Part shown: piece by piece, positions 1 through 9,480 of the stretch
How positions within the stretch are numbered: position 1 is the first letter of the stretch
How the letters are laid out: every line of letters begins with the position of its first letter
Origin: Clostridiales bacterium
Lineage (GTDB): Bacteria > Bacillota > Clostridia > Oscillospirales > Acutalibacteraceae
Direction: 5' to 3'
NCBI GenBank assembly: GCA_012839185.1
Contig: DUNU01000014.1
Coordinates: 112,413 to 176,412 of the forward strand
Length of the DNA: 64,000 nucleotides
Translations under genes and position numbers: made by a program
Notes under the pieces: model-generated
The model's input: only the letters and a program-made list of their open reading frames with translations
Told to the model about the DNA's origin: nothing
Database searches by the model: none

Positions 1-2
1 AT

Positions 3-1151
3 GGTGAGGATTTTTACAGTTTCTACACTGACGGTGAACTTATCGGTATTGCATATAAAGACATAGTGAATATGTCAGATGCAAACGAAACAATTGATTT
101 TGATTTTATGTTTGCTTCTCTTGCAGCAAAGTCCGCAAACGAAAAATCCTTTGAATATAAGGGCGAAACTTATACAATAGATAAAGATGACGGTGTTTTC
201 AAAAACGGCACGGAAGTTGCTTATATCAGCCGTTTCATTGCACGTCCTATTCTGCCTGATGTATTCTTAACCCGTGATTTCAAGCAGCAACTTGAACTTG
301 CCATTGAAACAAAAGATGACGAATTTACATTTACCGATACGGACGGCACGGTTGCTGAATATACTCTTAAATACAATGCAGGAGATAACAACTGGTCTGT
401 TATGCAGTCAATGGCAACCCGCGTTTTGGACACTTATTCGGCACCTTCAAAGAGTCATTGGCTCGGTACTGATAAAAGCGGTATGGATATGCTTACTCGT
501 ATCATGTACGGCGGTCGGGTATCTTTGATTATCGGTTTTATCGTTGTTATAATTGAAACCGTTATAGGTGTAGTTTTAGGTGGTTTAGCAGGCTATTTCG
601 GCAAATGGGTGGATATGCTCATTATGCGAATAGTTGATGTTTTTTACTGTATTCCCTCAATGCCGATTATGCTTATTATTGGTGCAGCAATGGACGAATA
701 TAATGTCGATCCGCAAATTCGTATGCTCTATCTGATGCTTATTTTGGGCTTCCTTGGATGGCCCGGTATCGCTCGTTTGGTTCGCGGTCAGATTCTTTCA
801 CTTCGTGAACAGGAATTTATGATTGCAGCCGAGGCAAGTGGTATCAGTGTTCCGAGAAGAATATTCAAGCATCTTCTTCCAAATGTCATTCCGCAACTTA
901 TAGTTACAATGACCATGGGCATCGGCTCAACCATTATTACCGAGTCAACATTGTCATTTTTGGGACTGGGAGTCCGCTTCCCCTTTGCTTCTTGGGGTAA
1001 TATAATAAATGATGTTACCGATGTTCATGTACTTACATCTTATTGGTTTGTGTGGATTCCTGCAGGTGTTTGCTTGCTCGTAACCGTTCTTGCATATAAT
1101 TTGGTCGGTGACGGTCTTCGTGATGCGTTTGACCCGAAGATGAAGAGATAG
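3..1151 (+). CDS. oppC: Oligopeptide ABC transporter permease, OppC type (5' end outside window)
   Basis: Membrane permease that, with an OppB partner, forms the channel of a peptide importer. The frame is open from the first bases of the window, so the start lies to the left; the ATG at 66 has no ribosome binding site and is internal. After about 155 residues of soluble sequence comes the family hallmark HWLGTDKSGMD, then five to six membrane segments and the EAA loop (EFMIAAEASGIS...PN) that docks on the ATPases. The soluble stretch before HWLGTD (F/Y/D-rich, with repeated K-x-G-x-x-Y/V patterns) is much longer than the loop usually found between helix 1 and the core, so it is probably an extracytoplasmic insert. 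It is followed 11 bp later by oppD and then oppF, the standard order. Function is secure; substrate is unknown. Confidence 0.93.
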   Translation, partial: GEDFYSFYTDGELIGIAYKDIVNMSDANETIDFDFMFASLAAKSANEKSFEYKGETYTIDKDDGVFKNGTEVAYISRFIARPILPDVFLTRDFKQQLELAIETKDDEFTFTDTDGTVAEYTLKYNAGDNNWSVMQSMATRVLDTYSAPSKSHWLGTDKSGMDMLTRIMYGGRVSLIIGFIVVIIETVIGVVLGGLAGYFGKWVDMLIMRIVDVFYCIPSMPIMLIIGAAMDEYNVDPQIRMLYLMLILGFLGWPGIARLVRGQILSLREQEFMIAAEASGISVPRRIFKHLLPNVIPQLIVTMTMGIGSTIITESTLSFLGLGVRFPFASWGNIINDVTDVHVLTSYWFVWIPAGVCLLVTVLAYNLVGDGLRDAFDPKMKR

Positions 1152-1162
1152 GAGGGAACGTT

Positions 1163-2308
1163 ATGGCTAAAAAGAAACCTGAAGGATATTTATCAGCGAA
1201 AGAATCCAGAAAAATATCAAGAGAAAATCGTAAGATTACCAATGCTTTTGAAAAAAAGAAAAAGCGTAAGAATGTTCCCGAAAGTGAATACTTAACCACG
1301 ATGGAGAATGCTGAAAATTCTCTCGAAATTCGCAATCTTCATTCATTTTTCTTTACAGATGTCGGTACGGTTAAGGCTGTTGACGGTATTGATTTTGATG
1401 TTCCGATCGGGAAAACAGTCGGTATTGTCGGTGAATCCGGCTGTGGCAAATCGGTTACAAGTTTATCTATTATGCAGCTTCTTCAACGTCCTCAGGGACA
1501 GGTTGTCGAGGGCGAAATTCGTCTGAATTTGGGCGATAAGGCTTATGACATTACAAAAACTCCCTTGAATATCGTGCAGACACTCCGCGGAAATTATATG
1601 TCGATGATATTCCAAGAACCGATGACAAGTCTTAATCCGGTATTTCGAATCGGTGCTCAGGTTGATGAGGTTATTTCTCTTCACGACGGTAAAAATAAGA
1701 CCAAAGAAGAAATTAAAAAGAGAACAATAGAACTTCTTGAAATGGTCGGTATCGCAAACAGCGAAGGTGTTTATAAAAACTATCCGCACGAACTTTCCGG
1801 CGGTATGCGTCAGCGAGTTATGATTGCTATGGCTCTTGCCTGCAATCCGAGACTTATTATTGCCGATGAGCCGACAACGGCTCTGGACGTTACCATTCAG
1901 GCACAGATATTAGATTTGCTTCGTCAACTTAAGGATAAGATAAATTCGTCAATCATGCTTATCACCCATGACCTTGGTGTTATTGCGGAGATGGCGGATT
2001 ATGTAGTTGTCATGTATTCGGGCAAGGTTGTTGAACAGGGAACTGCTGCTGAGATTTTTGCACATCCCGCACATCCCTATACAATCGGACTTATGGCATC
2101 AAAACCAATTGTAGGTAAGAAAGTCGATAAACTCTATTCAATTCCCGGTAAGGTACCCAATCCCGTCAATATGCCTGACTATTGCTATTTTAAGGACAGA
2201 TGTGAGATGTGGATTGAAAAGTGTGACGGTGAATATCCACGTGAAATTTCATTGTCGCCGACACATAAAGTTTCCTGCTATCGCTATTACGAGGAGGGTG
2301 AAAAATGA
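1163..2308 (+). CDS. oppD: Oligopeptide ABC transporter ATP-binding protein OppD
   Basis: Cytoplasmic ATPase subunit of the peptide importer. Walker A GESGCGKS near residue 90, Q-loop, signature LSGGMRQR near 211, Walker B followed by ADEPTTALD, and switch His in ITHDLGV are all present. The C-terminal oligopeptide-transporter domain has the HPYTIGL motif and a Cys cluster (CYFKDRC...C...C), typical of OppD/DppD. The first 45 residues are a Lys/Arg-rich extension not part of the ABC fold; the start at 1163 is chosen over an internal Met at 1301 because of the ribosome binding site AGGAGG 7 bases upstream. The stop overlaps the oppF start in ATGA, so the two are translationally coupled. Confidence 0.96.
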   Translation: MAKKKPEGYLSAKESRKISRENRKITNAFEKKKKRKNVPESEYLTTMENAENSLEIRNLHSFFFTDVGTVKAVDGIDFDVPIGKTVGIVGESGCGKSVTSLSIMQLLQRPQGQVVEGEIRLNLGDKAYDITKTPLNIVQTLRGNYMSMIFQEPMTSLNPVFRIGAQVDEVISLHDGKNKTKEEIKKRTIELLEMVGIANSEGVYKNYPHELSGGMRQRVMIAMALACNPRLIIADEPTTALDVTIQAQILDLLRQLKDKINSSIMLITHDLGVIAEMADYVVVMYSGKVVEQGTAAEIFAHPAHPYTIGLMASKPIVGKKVDKLYSIPGKVPNPVNMPDYCYFKDRCEMWIEKCDGEYPREISLSPTHKVSCYRYYEEGEK

Positions 2309-3336
2309 GTAAGAAAAATGAAAATCTCGTAATTGAAAATGTTTTCACCCCGGTGGAATATGACCCACAATATATTTTACAGGTAAATGCTCTTAAAAAA
2401 TATTTCCCGATAAAAGACGGTATTGTCGCAAAAACTGTCGGTTATGTCCGTGCCGTTGATAATGTTACGTTTAACTTAAAGCGTGGCACAACAATGGGAT
2501 TGGTTGGTGAATCCGGTTGCGGAAAAACTACTGCCGGTCGTACCATTTTAAGACTTTATCCCGAAAAAACAGGCGGTCAGGTTCTGTTTAACGGTAAGGA
2601 AGTTTACGATTTATCTTCAAAAGAACTTCGTGAGATACGCACAAAAATGCAGATAATTTTCCAAGACCCGTTCTCATCACTGTCTCCACGTATGCCGGTC
2701 GGTGAAATTATCGGTGAGGCTGTTCGTGAACATAATTTAGTTCCTAAAGCTGAATATAACGATTATATCGACAATGTAATGGAAAACTGCGGTCTTCAAC
2801 ATTATCACAAGGCTCGTTATCCTCATGAATTTTCAGGCGGACAGCGTCAGAGAATTTGTATTGCCAGAGCACTTGCATTAAATCCCGAATTTGTCGTTTG
2901 TGATGAGCCTGTTTCCGCTCTTGATGTATCCATTCAGGCACAAATTATTAACTTGCTTAACGACTTGCAGGATAAGTATAAACTTACATATTTATTTATT
3001 TCCCATGACTTATCCGTTGTTGAGCATATTTCCGATGCTGTCGGTGTTATGTATCTGGGCAACTTGGTAGAATACGGAGATACGGAAGATATATTCAAAA
3101 ATCCCTTACATCCGTACACAAAGGCTCTTTTCTCGGCTATTCCCATTCCCGATCCGACAATCAAGATGGAAAGAATTGTCCTTGAAGGGTCTATTCCGTC
3201 TCCTGCAAATCCTCCGTCGGGATGTAAATTCCATACAAGATGTAAGTCTGCAACCGAGCGTTGCAAGACCGAAGTTCCCGTTCAGAAAGAAATGGAACCC
3301 GGTCATTATGTCGTATGTCATCTCTATGATGAATAA
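2305..3336 (+). CDS. oppF: Oligopeptide ABC transporter ATP-binding protein OppF
   Basis: Second ATPase subunit, pairing with OppD. It shows Walker A GESGCGKT near residue 69, signature SGGQRQR near 178, Walker B with CDEPVSALD, and switch His in ISHDLSV. The C-terminal segment carries the HPYTKAL motif and Cys residues (SGCKFHTRC...C...C). Length of 343 residues is close to the family norm. The start overlaps the oppD stop by four bases (ATGA), so both ATPases are made from one message. Five bases after the stop begins a small membrane protein in the same operon. Confidence 0.96.
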   Translation: MSKKNENLVIENVFTPVEYDPQYILQVNALKKYFPIKDGIVAKTVGYVRAVDNVTFNLKRGTTMGLVGESGCGKTTAGRTILRLYPEKTGGQVLFNGKEVYDLSSKELREIRTKMQIIFQDPFSSLSPRMPVGEIIGEAVREHNLVPKAEYNDYIDNVMENCGLQHYHKARYPHEFSGGQRQRICIARALALNPEFVVCDEPVSALDVSIQAQIINLLNDLQDKYKLTYLFISHDLSVVEHISDAVGVMYLGNLVEYGDTEDIFKNPLHPYTKALFSAIPIPDPTIKMERIVLEGSIPSPANPPSGCKFHTRCKSATERCKTEVPVQKEMEPGHYVVCHLYDE

Positions 3337-3341
3337 GTGTC

Positions 3342-3635
3342 ATGAGTAAGAAATTTTATGATGACGATGATGGTCGCACCATTGCCGATATGAGCAGTTT
3401 AGACCGTCCGCCGATGTTCATTCCGAAGTTCCCCAAAAGAGATTCAAGTGAGAAAAATCACGAGATTACAGAGGGGGCAGAAACAAACGAAAGACCTTGG
3501 GAAAACAATGAAATGTCAAGGGAAGAACGAAAAGCCTATGTGTTTGGTGCATTAAAAGCTACTTTGATTATTGCCGGTGTTTTCTTGGCAGGAATTGCGA
3601 TTACCATCTGGATAATGCTTGCATTCTGGACTTAA
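3342..3635 (+). CDS. Small conserved membrane protein at the end of the opp operon
   Basis: 97 residues: an acidic, disordered N-terminal part (FYDDDDGRTIADMSSL, then Pro- and Glu-rich), a charged stretch and one C-terminal membrane helix of about 25 residues. The DDDGRTIADMS motif recurs, as I recall, in small uncharacterised Firmicutes proteins, often as one-helix proteins with unknown function. It lies 5 bases after oppF and before a terminator, so it is co-expressed with the transporter. No catalytic motif is seen. A link to transporter assembly would be pure guesswork. Confidence 0.75.
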   Translation: MSKKFYDDDDGRTIADMSSLDRPPMFIPKFPKRDSSEKNHEITEGAETNERPWENNEMSREERKAYVFGALKATLIIAGVFLAGIAITIWIMLAFWT

Positions 3636-3639
3636 AATT

Positions 3640-3677
3640 AAAGCCGAGGGATTTATTCTCACGGCTTTATTGTTTTT
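3640..3677 (+). terminator. Terminator between convergent opp operon and GPH transporter
   Basis: Stem AAAGCCG/CGGCTTT, extended by further pairs after one mismatch, followed on the plus strand by ATTGTTTTT. It sits between two convergent stops (3635 and 3701), so it may serve both directions. Confidence 0.7.
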
Positions 3678-3700
3678 CATAGTAAAAGGGTGTTGTTTTT

Positions 3701-5164
3701 TTATTCTTCGCTTAAATTCCGTTTTTTACGCATTTCGAGAAGTTCGGCATATATAGCTTCTTTTTTCTTTCCTGTGTAGTTATCAAACAAGAACGCAATA
3801 GCTGAAAGAGTATTGCCCAAAAGTCCGCACAGAGTGAAGGTTCTGAATATACCTCTTAAAGTTTTGGGAGTTTGAACGGTCGGTTTTCCGCTTGTCAAAT
3901 CCTTTGACTTATAGCCGATGAATTTGAAGATTAAATTATACAAATTGGCTCTTGCGAGATTTATAAACTTGCCGATAAGCGTTTGTGCGGATGAAAGAAT
4001 ACCGTCGGAGCGAATTGCAGAGCCGTAGGTTTTTTCTGAATACCATTCCATATAGTCGGTTGAGTCGGCAACAATAATTTTTCTTGATGCCCCTTGAGCG
4101 TAGTTCGGCATTCCCGCAAAACCGATAAGAATACCTATTATATAGCGTTTTTTGCGTAATTTTTCAAGATTAAAGTTAATATTGAACATTGACATGATGG
4201 CATAGAAAAACGCGGTGTATGAATATCCGCCGACGAGGCTATTTCTTGCACTGACTTTGTTGCCGATAAAGGGAACTGTCAGAAGTCCGCCGTATGCAAG
4301 CGTTCCGGAAACAGTATCAATAATTGCTTTCATTCGGATATCGTCCAAGGTGTCTTCATAGAGATAGGGAAGTAAACTATAAGTAATCTGGCGAATCATA
4401 TCGGAGAGAAGCGAGAATTGAAGCACAATAAAGGGACGATTATGCAGAATGGCAAGAACTTTTTCTTTTGACCATTGCAATTTCTTATCGTCCTGACGAG
4501 CACCGATTGCGATTGCAGGTCGGTCTTTAACCATAAAATACGGCAAAAGCATTGAGCCGAAACCGATAATGGCAAAAACCAAAGCAACTATGAAATAAAG
4601 CTTTTCTTTCATAATCGGGTCATTTGTTGAGCCTACAATAATCGGAATAATCCAGCCCGGCAGCATTGAACCTAAAGACGAGGCAAGTGAGGACATTGTA
4701 AAGAAGTTTTTTCTGTCGCTCGGCACATCGCACATACGAAGTCCCAATGTTGCCATAGCAATATCAAAGAATGCATCGGCAATCTCGAAAATCAATGTGC
4801 AGGCAAGAGACCATATAAAGTTGAAAGCAGCACTTGAAGACGGGACAATAAACAGCAGCAGGGAAGTGATTGCAAAAGGAATAGGCATAATAAGCGAAAA
4901 ACGACGAAGGTAGGTACTGCCTCGTTTTTGTTGCTTATCGTAGAGAGCACCGGCAATCGGAGGAACAAAGAAACTCACTATTGTTGTGATATTCTCTTTT
5001 ATAAGCATCTGATTTTCGTCTACGCCCATAAAGTTTCGGGCGAATTTGTCCCCGTAGGTATGGACACTGTCTTGCCCCATTGCGTTGCCGAATATGCCGC
5101 CGGCATAACTTAACTGTTCTTTAATGCTCAGGTTTGTTGAGAGCATTTGGGTTAACTTTGACAA
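3701..5164 (-). CDS. GPH/MFS_2-family sugar or solute symporter
   Basis: 487-residue membrane protein with about 12 hydrophobic segments. It resembles the glycoside-pentoside-hexuronide:cation symporter group (MelB-like MFS_2): the N-terminal LSYAGGIFGNAMGQD region, the loop GALYDKQQKRGSTYLRR (equivalent to the D-x-x-x-x-R/K-x-G-x-x-R loop between helices 2 and 3), and a long cytoplasmic C-tail. The start is a TTG at 5164 preceded by AGGAG; the nearby ATG codons lead straight to stops. It is transcribed divergently from tex, with a clear promoter of its own. Substrate cannot be told; no sugar enzyme lies next to it. Confidence 0.8.
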   Translation of the reverse strand: MSKLTQMLSTNLSIKEQLSYAGGIFGNAMGQDSVHTYGDKFARNFMGVDENQMLIKENITTIVSFFVPPIAGALYDKQQKRGSTYLRRFSLIMPIPFAITSLLLFIVPSSSAAFNFIWSLACTLIFEIADAFFDIAMATLGLRMCDVPSDRKNFFTMSSLASSLGSMLPGWIIPIIVGSTNDPIMKEKLYFIVALVFAIIGFGSMLLPYFMVKDRPAIAIGARQDDKKLQWSKEKVLAILHNRPFIVLQFSLLSDMIRQITYSLLPYLYEDTLDDIRMKAIIDTVSGTLAYGGLLTVPFIGNKVSARNSLVGGYSYTAFFYAIMSMFNINFNLEKLRKKRYIIGILIGFAGMPNYAQGASRKIIVADSTDYMEWYSEKTYGSAIRSDGILSSAQTLIGKFINLARANLYNLIFKFIGYKSKDLTSGKPTVQTPKTLRGIFRTFTLCGLLGNTLSAIAFLFDNYTGKKKEAIYAELLEMRKKRNLSEE

Positions 5165-5194
5165 ATCATCTCCTCATTTCTTTTGTTTTTTTAT

Positions 5195-5223
5195 ATTTTA
5201 TCATGTTTGAGCCTTGAATGCAA
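5195..5223 (-). promoter_or_regulatory. Promoter of GPH transporter gene
   Basis: Minus strand: TTGCAT (5223-5218), 17-bp spacer, TAAAAT (5200-5195). Back to back with the tex promoter, 22 bp separating the two -35 boxes. Confidence 0.6.
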
Positions 5224-5245
5224 GCATTGTTTTTAAAAATATTGC

Positions 5246-5274
5246 TTGATTATGTAGCCAATGTGTAGTATAAT
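5246..5274 (+). promoter_or_regulatory. Promoter of tex - nucleosidase - mtaB operon
   Basis: TTGATT (5246-5251), 17-bp spacer, TATAAT (5269-5274), 25 bp before the tex start codon. Confidence 0.75.
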
Positions 5275-5299
5275 ATAAAGTTAGAATAGGAGAGAAATT

Positions 5300-7456
5300 A
5301 TGACAAATCACATTCAGATACTTTCAAAAGAATTTAACTTAAACGCCCTTCATATTGAGAATGTAATCAATCTGATTGACGAGGGAAATACCATCCCCTT
5401 TATCGCCCGTTACCGTAAGGAAATGACCGGTGCGATGGATGATCAGGTTCTTCGAGAAGTTGCCGACAGGCTTAACTATCTTCGTAATTTGGATAAACGC
5501 AAAGAAGAAGTTTTGACCTCCATTGAAAATCAAGGCAAACTCACCGACGAGTTAAGAGAAGCGGTTGAGGCTTGTCTGACTTTGGCTCAGGTTGAAGACG
5601 TTTACAGACCTTATAAGCAGAAGAAACGCACGAGAGCAACTATTGCTCGTGAAAAGGGTTTGGAGCCGCTTGCTGCACTTATTTTTGCTCAGGAATTTGA
5701 CGGAGATTTGAACGCGGAAGCTGAAAAATTCATTGATGAAGAAAAAGGTGTTGATTCGATTGAATCGGCATTGGCGGGAGCGTCGGATATTATCGCTGAA
5801 GATATTTCGGACAGTGCGGATATTCGTACCGAATTAAAAGAGAGTATCAACAAATTTGCCAGCCTTTCAACTCTTGCAAACACTGAAGAAGACACGGTGT
5901 ATTCTATGTACTATGAATACAGCGAGCCGGTCGATAAAATTCCGAGTCACAGAATTTTAGCTATAAATCGTGGCGAAAATGAGGGTATGCTTAAAGTTAC
6001 CCTTGATTATTCCATTGAAAAGGCATTGGATATAATCGAAAAAGAAGTAATTATTAAGAACAGCACAACCGCTGATTTCTTGAAAAATACTATTGAGGAT
6101 AGTTATTCCCGTCTTATTTTCCCGTCTGTTGAACGTGAAATTCGCAATCAACTTACAGACATGGCAAATGAGCAGGCAATTCGTAATTTCAGTATAAACT
6201 TAAAGCCCCTTTTGATGCAAGCTCCGCTTAAAAATAATGTCGTAATGGGCTTTGACCCTGCATACAGAACGGGTTGCAAAATTGCTGTTGTTGACCCGAC
6301 GGGCAAGGTGCTTGACACGACTGTCGTTTATCCCACCCCTCCGCATAATCGTACCGATGAAGCAAAATTAAAGTTATCGGCAATGATAAGAAAACACGGT
6401 GTAAATGTAATATCAATCGGTAACGGCACAGCCTCGAAAGAGAGCGAAATTTTTGTTGCAGATATGATTAAGGATTTCCCCGGTGTCAAATATATGGTAG
6501 TAAGTGAAGCCGGTGCATCCGTTTATTCCGCATCAAAATTGGGAGCGGAAGAATTTCCCGATTTTGACGTGGCTTTACGTTCTGCTGTTTCCATTGCAAG
6601 ACGCTTGCAAGACCCGCTTGCAGAACTTGTAAAAATCGATCCCAAGGCAATTGGTGTCGGACAATATCAACACGATATGCCGCAAGCCAGATTGGGAGAA
6701 GCGTTGGCGGGTGTTGTCGAGGACTGTGTAAACAGCGTCGGTGTTGATTTGAACACCGCATCCCCCTCACTTTTATCTTATGTTTCCGGTATTTCCTCAT
6801 CGGTATCACAGAATATCGTTACCTATCGTGAGGAAAACGGCTCATTTACCAAACGTTCACAACTCCTTAAAGTCCCGAAATTAGGTCCCAAGACTTATGA
6901 ACAGTGTGCAGGTTTCCTGCGTGTTCCCGGCGGAGAGAATATTCTTGATAACACCGGTGTTCACCCCGAAAGTTATGCTGCTGCGGAAAGTCTTTTGGCT
7001 GAAACGGACTACACTCTTGATGATGTCAAAAACGGTAAGGTTCTTGACATTTATTACAGGACAAAACAAATCGGTGAACGTGAATTATCAGAAAAAATCG
7101 GTGTAGGCATTCCGACGATTCGTGACATAGTAACCGAACTTATGAAACCCGGTCTTGATCCTCGTGATGAACTTCCGAAACCCATGCTTCGTTCCGATGT
7201 TATGGGCATGGAAGACCTTAAAGAAGGTATGATTTTAAAAGGTACGGTTCGCAATGTGATTGATTTTGGTGTATTTGTTGATATCGGTGTCCATCAGGAC
7301 GGTTTGGTGCATATTTCGCAGATTTCCGACAGGCGAATCAATCACCCGTCCGATGTTCTTAAAGTCGGTCAGATTATAAAAGTTCAGGTATTATCCGTTG
7401 ACTTGAAGAAAAAACGCATCGGACTTACCATGAAAATCAAGAATGATAATGCTTAA
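5300..7456 (+). CDS. tex: Tex family S1 RNA-binding transcription accessory protein
   Basis: 718 residues, the usual Tex length. Order of domains: N-terminal helical Tex domain (IPFIARYRKEMTGAMDD near residue 33, a family signature), YqgF/RNase H-like domain from about residue 310 (VVMGFDPAYRTGCKIAVVD), two helix-hairpin-helix units (ISSSVSQNIVTYREENG, LKVPKLGPKTYEQCAGFLR; about residues 490-560) and a C-terminal S1 domain from about residue 640 (KGTVRNVIDFGVFVDIG). Tex binds nucleic acid and influences transcription and RNA handling; the exact role is unsettled. Ribosome binding site AGGAGAG precedes the ATG. First gene of a three-gene operon. Confidence 0.96.
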   Translation: MTNHIQILSKEFNLNALHIENVINLIDEGNTIPFIARYRKEMTGAMDDQVLREVADRLNYLRNLDKRKEEVLTSIENQGKLTDELREAVEACLTLAQVEDVYRPYKQKKRTRATIAREKGLEPLAALIFAQEFDGDLNAEAEKFIDEEKGVDSIESALAGASDIIAEDISDSADIRTELKESINKFASLSTLANTEEDTVYSMYYEYSEPVDKIPSHRILAINRGENEGMLKVTLDYSIEKALDIIEKEVIIKNSTTADFLKNTIEDSYSRLIFPSVEREIRNQLTDMANEQAIRNFSINLKPLLMQAPLKNNVVMGFDPAYRTGCKIAVVDPTGKVLDTTVVYPTPPHNRTDEAKLKLSAMIRKHGVNVISIGNGTASKESEIFVADMIKDFPGVKYMVVSEAGASVYSASKLGAEEFPDFDVALRSAVSIARRLQDPLAELVKIDPKAIGVGQYQHDMPQARLGEALAGVVEDCVNSVGVDLNTASPSLLSYVSGISSSVSQNIVTYREENGSFTKRSQLLKVPKLGPKTYEQCAGFLRVPGGENILDNTGVHPESYAAAESLLAETDYTLDDVKNGKVLDIYYRTKQIGERELSEKIGVGIPTIRDIVTELMKPGLDPRDELPKPMLRSDVMGMEDLKEGMILKGTVRNVIDFGVFVDIGVHQDGLVHISQISDRRINHPSDVLKVGQIIKVQVLSVDLKKKRIGLTMKIKNDNA

Positions 7457-7471
7457 TTTTTAGAGGAAAAT

Positions 7472-8155
7472 ATGAAGATAGGTATTGTTATTGCGGATAT
7501 TGATGAGTTTATCCCTGCAATAGAAACATTCAGAAACACGGACGGATTTTTTGATTTTACAGAACGTGATTTTTACGGATATAAGGCTGTTGAATTTCGT
7601 GCAAACGCACACGAGGTAACGGCTGTATTATGCGGTATCGGCAAGGTAAATGCTGCAACCGTAACAGCATATTTAATTGCAAACGGAGCCGAAAGTATAA
7701 TGAATATCGGTCTTTCCGGTGCTGTTTCGGGTGTCGGCAGAGGTGATATTGCCGTTGGTGTCGAGTTTGTTGAATGCGATTTTGACTTATCTCCATTGGG
7801 TTTTGAATACGGAAAAAAGCCGTCGCAGGTTAATACATATAAAGGCGATGAAAAATTGATAGACCTTGCATTACGGTTTCAGAATATGAAAAAATGCAAG
7901 TTCGGAACAGGTGATTTTTTCTTGGCTGACACCGAAACAAAGAACAAGTTTATTGAACTTTTTAAGATTAACGCTTTTGATATGGAAACCGCAGCGATTG
8001 CAAGTGTCTGTCATTTTGCCGAAGTTCCGTTATTATCTATACGCAAAATGTCCGATAATGCCGATGAAACGGCGGATGATCATTATCAGGACATGAATGA
8101 AAAGCAGGATGTTGATTGCGGCAAGATTCTTGCTTTGGTAATCTCGGCAATATAA
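7472..8155 (+). CDS. MTA/SAH nucleosidase-like protein (PNP/UDP phosphorylase family)
   Basis: 227 residues of the nucleoside phosphorylase fold. Motifs of 5'-methylthioadenosine/S-adenosylhomocysteine nucleosidase are present: CGIGKVNAA in the N-terminal third, NIGLSGAVS, FDMETAAIA (ribose/substrate-binding Met-Glu) and RKMSDNADE with the catalytic Asp of SDxAD. In this role it cleaves adenine from MTA or SAH, products of SAM-dependent reactions. It sits 15 bp after tex and its stop overlaps the start of mtaB (TAATG). A link is sensible because MtaB uses SAM both as radical source and methyl donor. Sequence is divergent enough that another purine nucleoside substrate is possible. Confidence 0.82.
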   Translation: MKIGIVIADIDEFIPAIETFRNTDGFFDFTERDFYGYKAVEFRANAHEVTAVLCGIGKVNAATVTAYLIANGAESIMNIGLSGAVSGVGRGDIAVGVEFVECDFDLSPLGFEYGKKPSQVNTYKGDEKLIDLALRFQNMKKCKFGTGDFFLADTETKNKFIELFKINAFDMETAAIASVCHFAEVPLLSIRKMSDNADETADDHYQDMNEKQDVDCGKILALVISAI

Positions 8156-9453
8156 TGAATTTTTCAATCTATACGCTCGGTTGCAAAGTCAATCAATACG
8201 ACAGTCAGGAGATAAGCGAAAACTTACAGCGAAACGGTTATACTGCCGTTTCGCCTTCTCAGTTTACAGATATTTTTATTGTAAATTCCTGTACCGTTAC
8301 TGCTGAAAGCGACCGAAAAACCCGTCAGGTCGTAAGAAAATTCAAGCGAATGAATCCGCAAGGTTTGGTGCTTTTAACCGGTTGTATGACACAAGCTTTT
8401 CCGAAACAGGGAGAAGATTTAATTGAGGCGGATATTGTTATCGGTAATCGTCAGAATGCAGATATTCCAAGGCTTATTTCAAAATATCTGGAAAACAAAG
8501 AGCGTCTTGTTCGCTATCAGAAGCATGAAAAAGATGATGTTTATATAGGCGGAATAATTGAGAATTTCGATGAACATACGAGAGCATTTATTAAAATTCA
8601 GGACGGTTGCAATCGTTATTGTTCATATTGTGCGATACCTTATGCACGGGGTTTTTCCCGCAGCAAATCGCTTGAAATGATAGAAAAAGAGCTTAAAACT
8701 GTTGCGAAAAACGGGTATAAAGAAGTAGTTTTTGTCGGTATAAATCTGTCCGATTACAGATATGACGGAAAAAGATTGGATTCGGTTGTAAGGCTGGCAG
8801 AAAATATTTCGGGAATAGAAAGAATAAGATTGGGCTCATTGGAACCCGACCATATCACAGCAGACATGCTCCAGAAATTTGCTTCCTGCTCGAAGTTTTG
8901 CCCACAATTTCATATTTCACTTCAAAGCGGCTCGGATTTTGTGTTAAAACGAATGAACAGACATTATAACAGTGCTGAATATTCTGAGCTTTGTAAAAAT
9001 ATCAGAGAAATATTCAACGATGCCACAATAACAACGGATATAATATGCGGTTTTCCCGGTGAAACGGATGAAATGTTTGAGGAAACCTGCAAATTTGTCA
9101 GGAAGATTGGCTTTGAAAAGGTGCATATTTTTCCGTATTCGCAGCGTGAGGGTACACTTGCGGCAAGAATGCCTGACCAGATTCAAAAAAGTGTAAAAGA
9201 AGAACGCTGTGCAAAATTAAACACGATATGCGAAGGCTCTCGTTTTGACTTTATGAATGCTCAAATCGGGAAAGAAGTTGAAGTATTATTTGAAAATTCC
9301 GAGAAAAACAACGAGGGAACGACTTATACAAATAGGGGATATACAAGGAATTATTTACCCGTATTAGTTGTATGTGATACAGATTTGCAAGGCGAAATAA
9401 GAAAAATCACGATTTTTGAACAGAAAAATGATATTTTGTGCGGAAAAATTTAA
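8155..9453 (+). CDS. mtaB: tRNA threonylcarbamoyladenosine (37) methylthiotransferase MtaB
   Basis: Radical SAM enzyme that adds a methylthio group to t6A37 of tRNAs reading ANN codons. 432 residues. N-terminal MTTase domain begins FSIYTLGCKVNQYDSQ and has further Cys in NSCTV and TGCM for the second cluster; the radical SAM triad is Cys152, Cys156 and Cys159 (GCNRYCSYC). The C-terminal part is short and TRAM-like. The GCKVNQ(Y)ES/DS signature separates MtaB from MiaB and RimO. The start is the ATG at 8155, which overlaps the previous stop; an upstream in-frame codon at 8116 would add 13 residues not found in the family. Confidence 0.95.
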   Translation: MNFSIYTLGCKVNQYDSQEISENLQRNGYTAVSPSQFTDIFIVNSCTVTAESDRKTRQVVRKFKRMNPQGLVLLTGCMTQAFPKQGEDLIEADIVIGNRQNADIPRLISKYLENKERLVRYQKHEKDDVYIGGIIENFDEHTRAFIKIQDGCNRYCSYCAIPYARGFSRSKSLEMIEKELKTVAKNGYKEVVFVGINLSDYRYDGKRLDSVVRLAENISGIERIRLGSLEPDHITADMLQKFASCSKFCPQFHISLQSGSDFVLKRMNRHYNSAEYSELCKNIREIFNDATITTDIICGFPGETDEMFEETCKFVRKIGFEKVHIFPYSQREGTLAARMPDQIQKSVKEERCAKLNTICEGSRFDFMNAQIGKEVEVLFENSEKNNEGTTYTNRGYTRNYLPVLVVCDTDLQGEIRKITIFEQKNDILCGKI

Positions 9454-9470
9454 AAAAATTAAATTTTTTA
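9445..9470 (+). terminator. Weak AT-only hairpin after mtaB
   Basis: AAAAATTTAA paired with TTAAATTTTT across a short loop. It overlaps the mtaB stop codon and has no G-C pairs; it may be only AT-rich sequence. Confidence 0.3.
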
Positions 9471-9480
9471 CAAAAAACAC

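Noticed and set aside
66..68. ATG at 66 as start of oppC
   Set aside because: The same frame is open to the left edge and there is no ribosome binding site; the gene is cut by the window.
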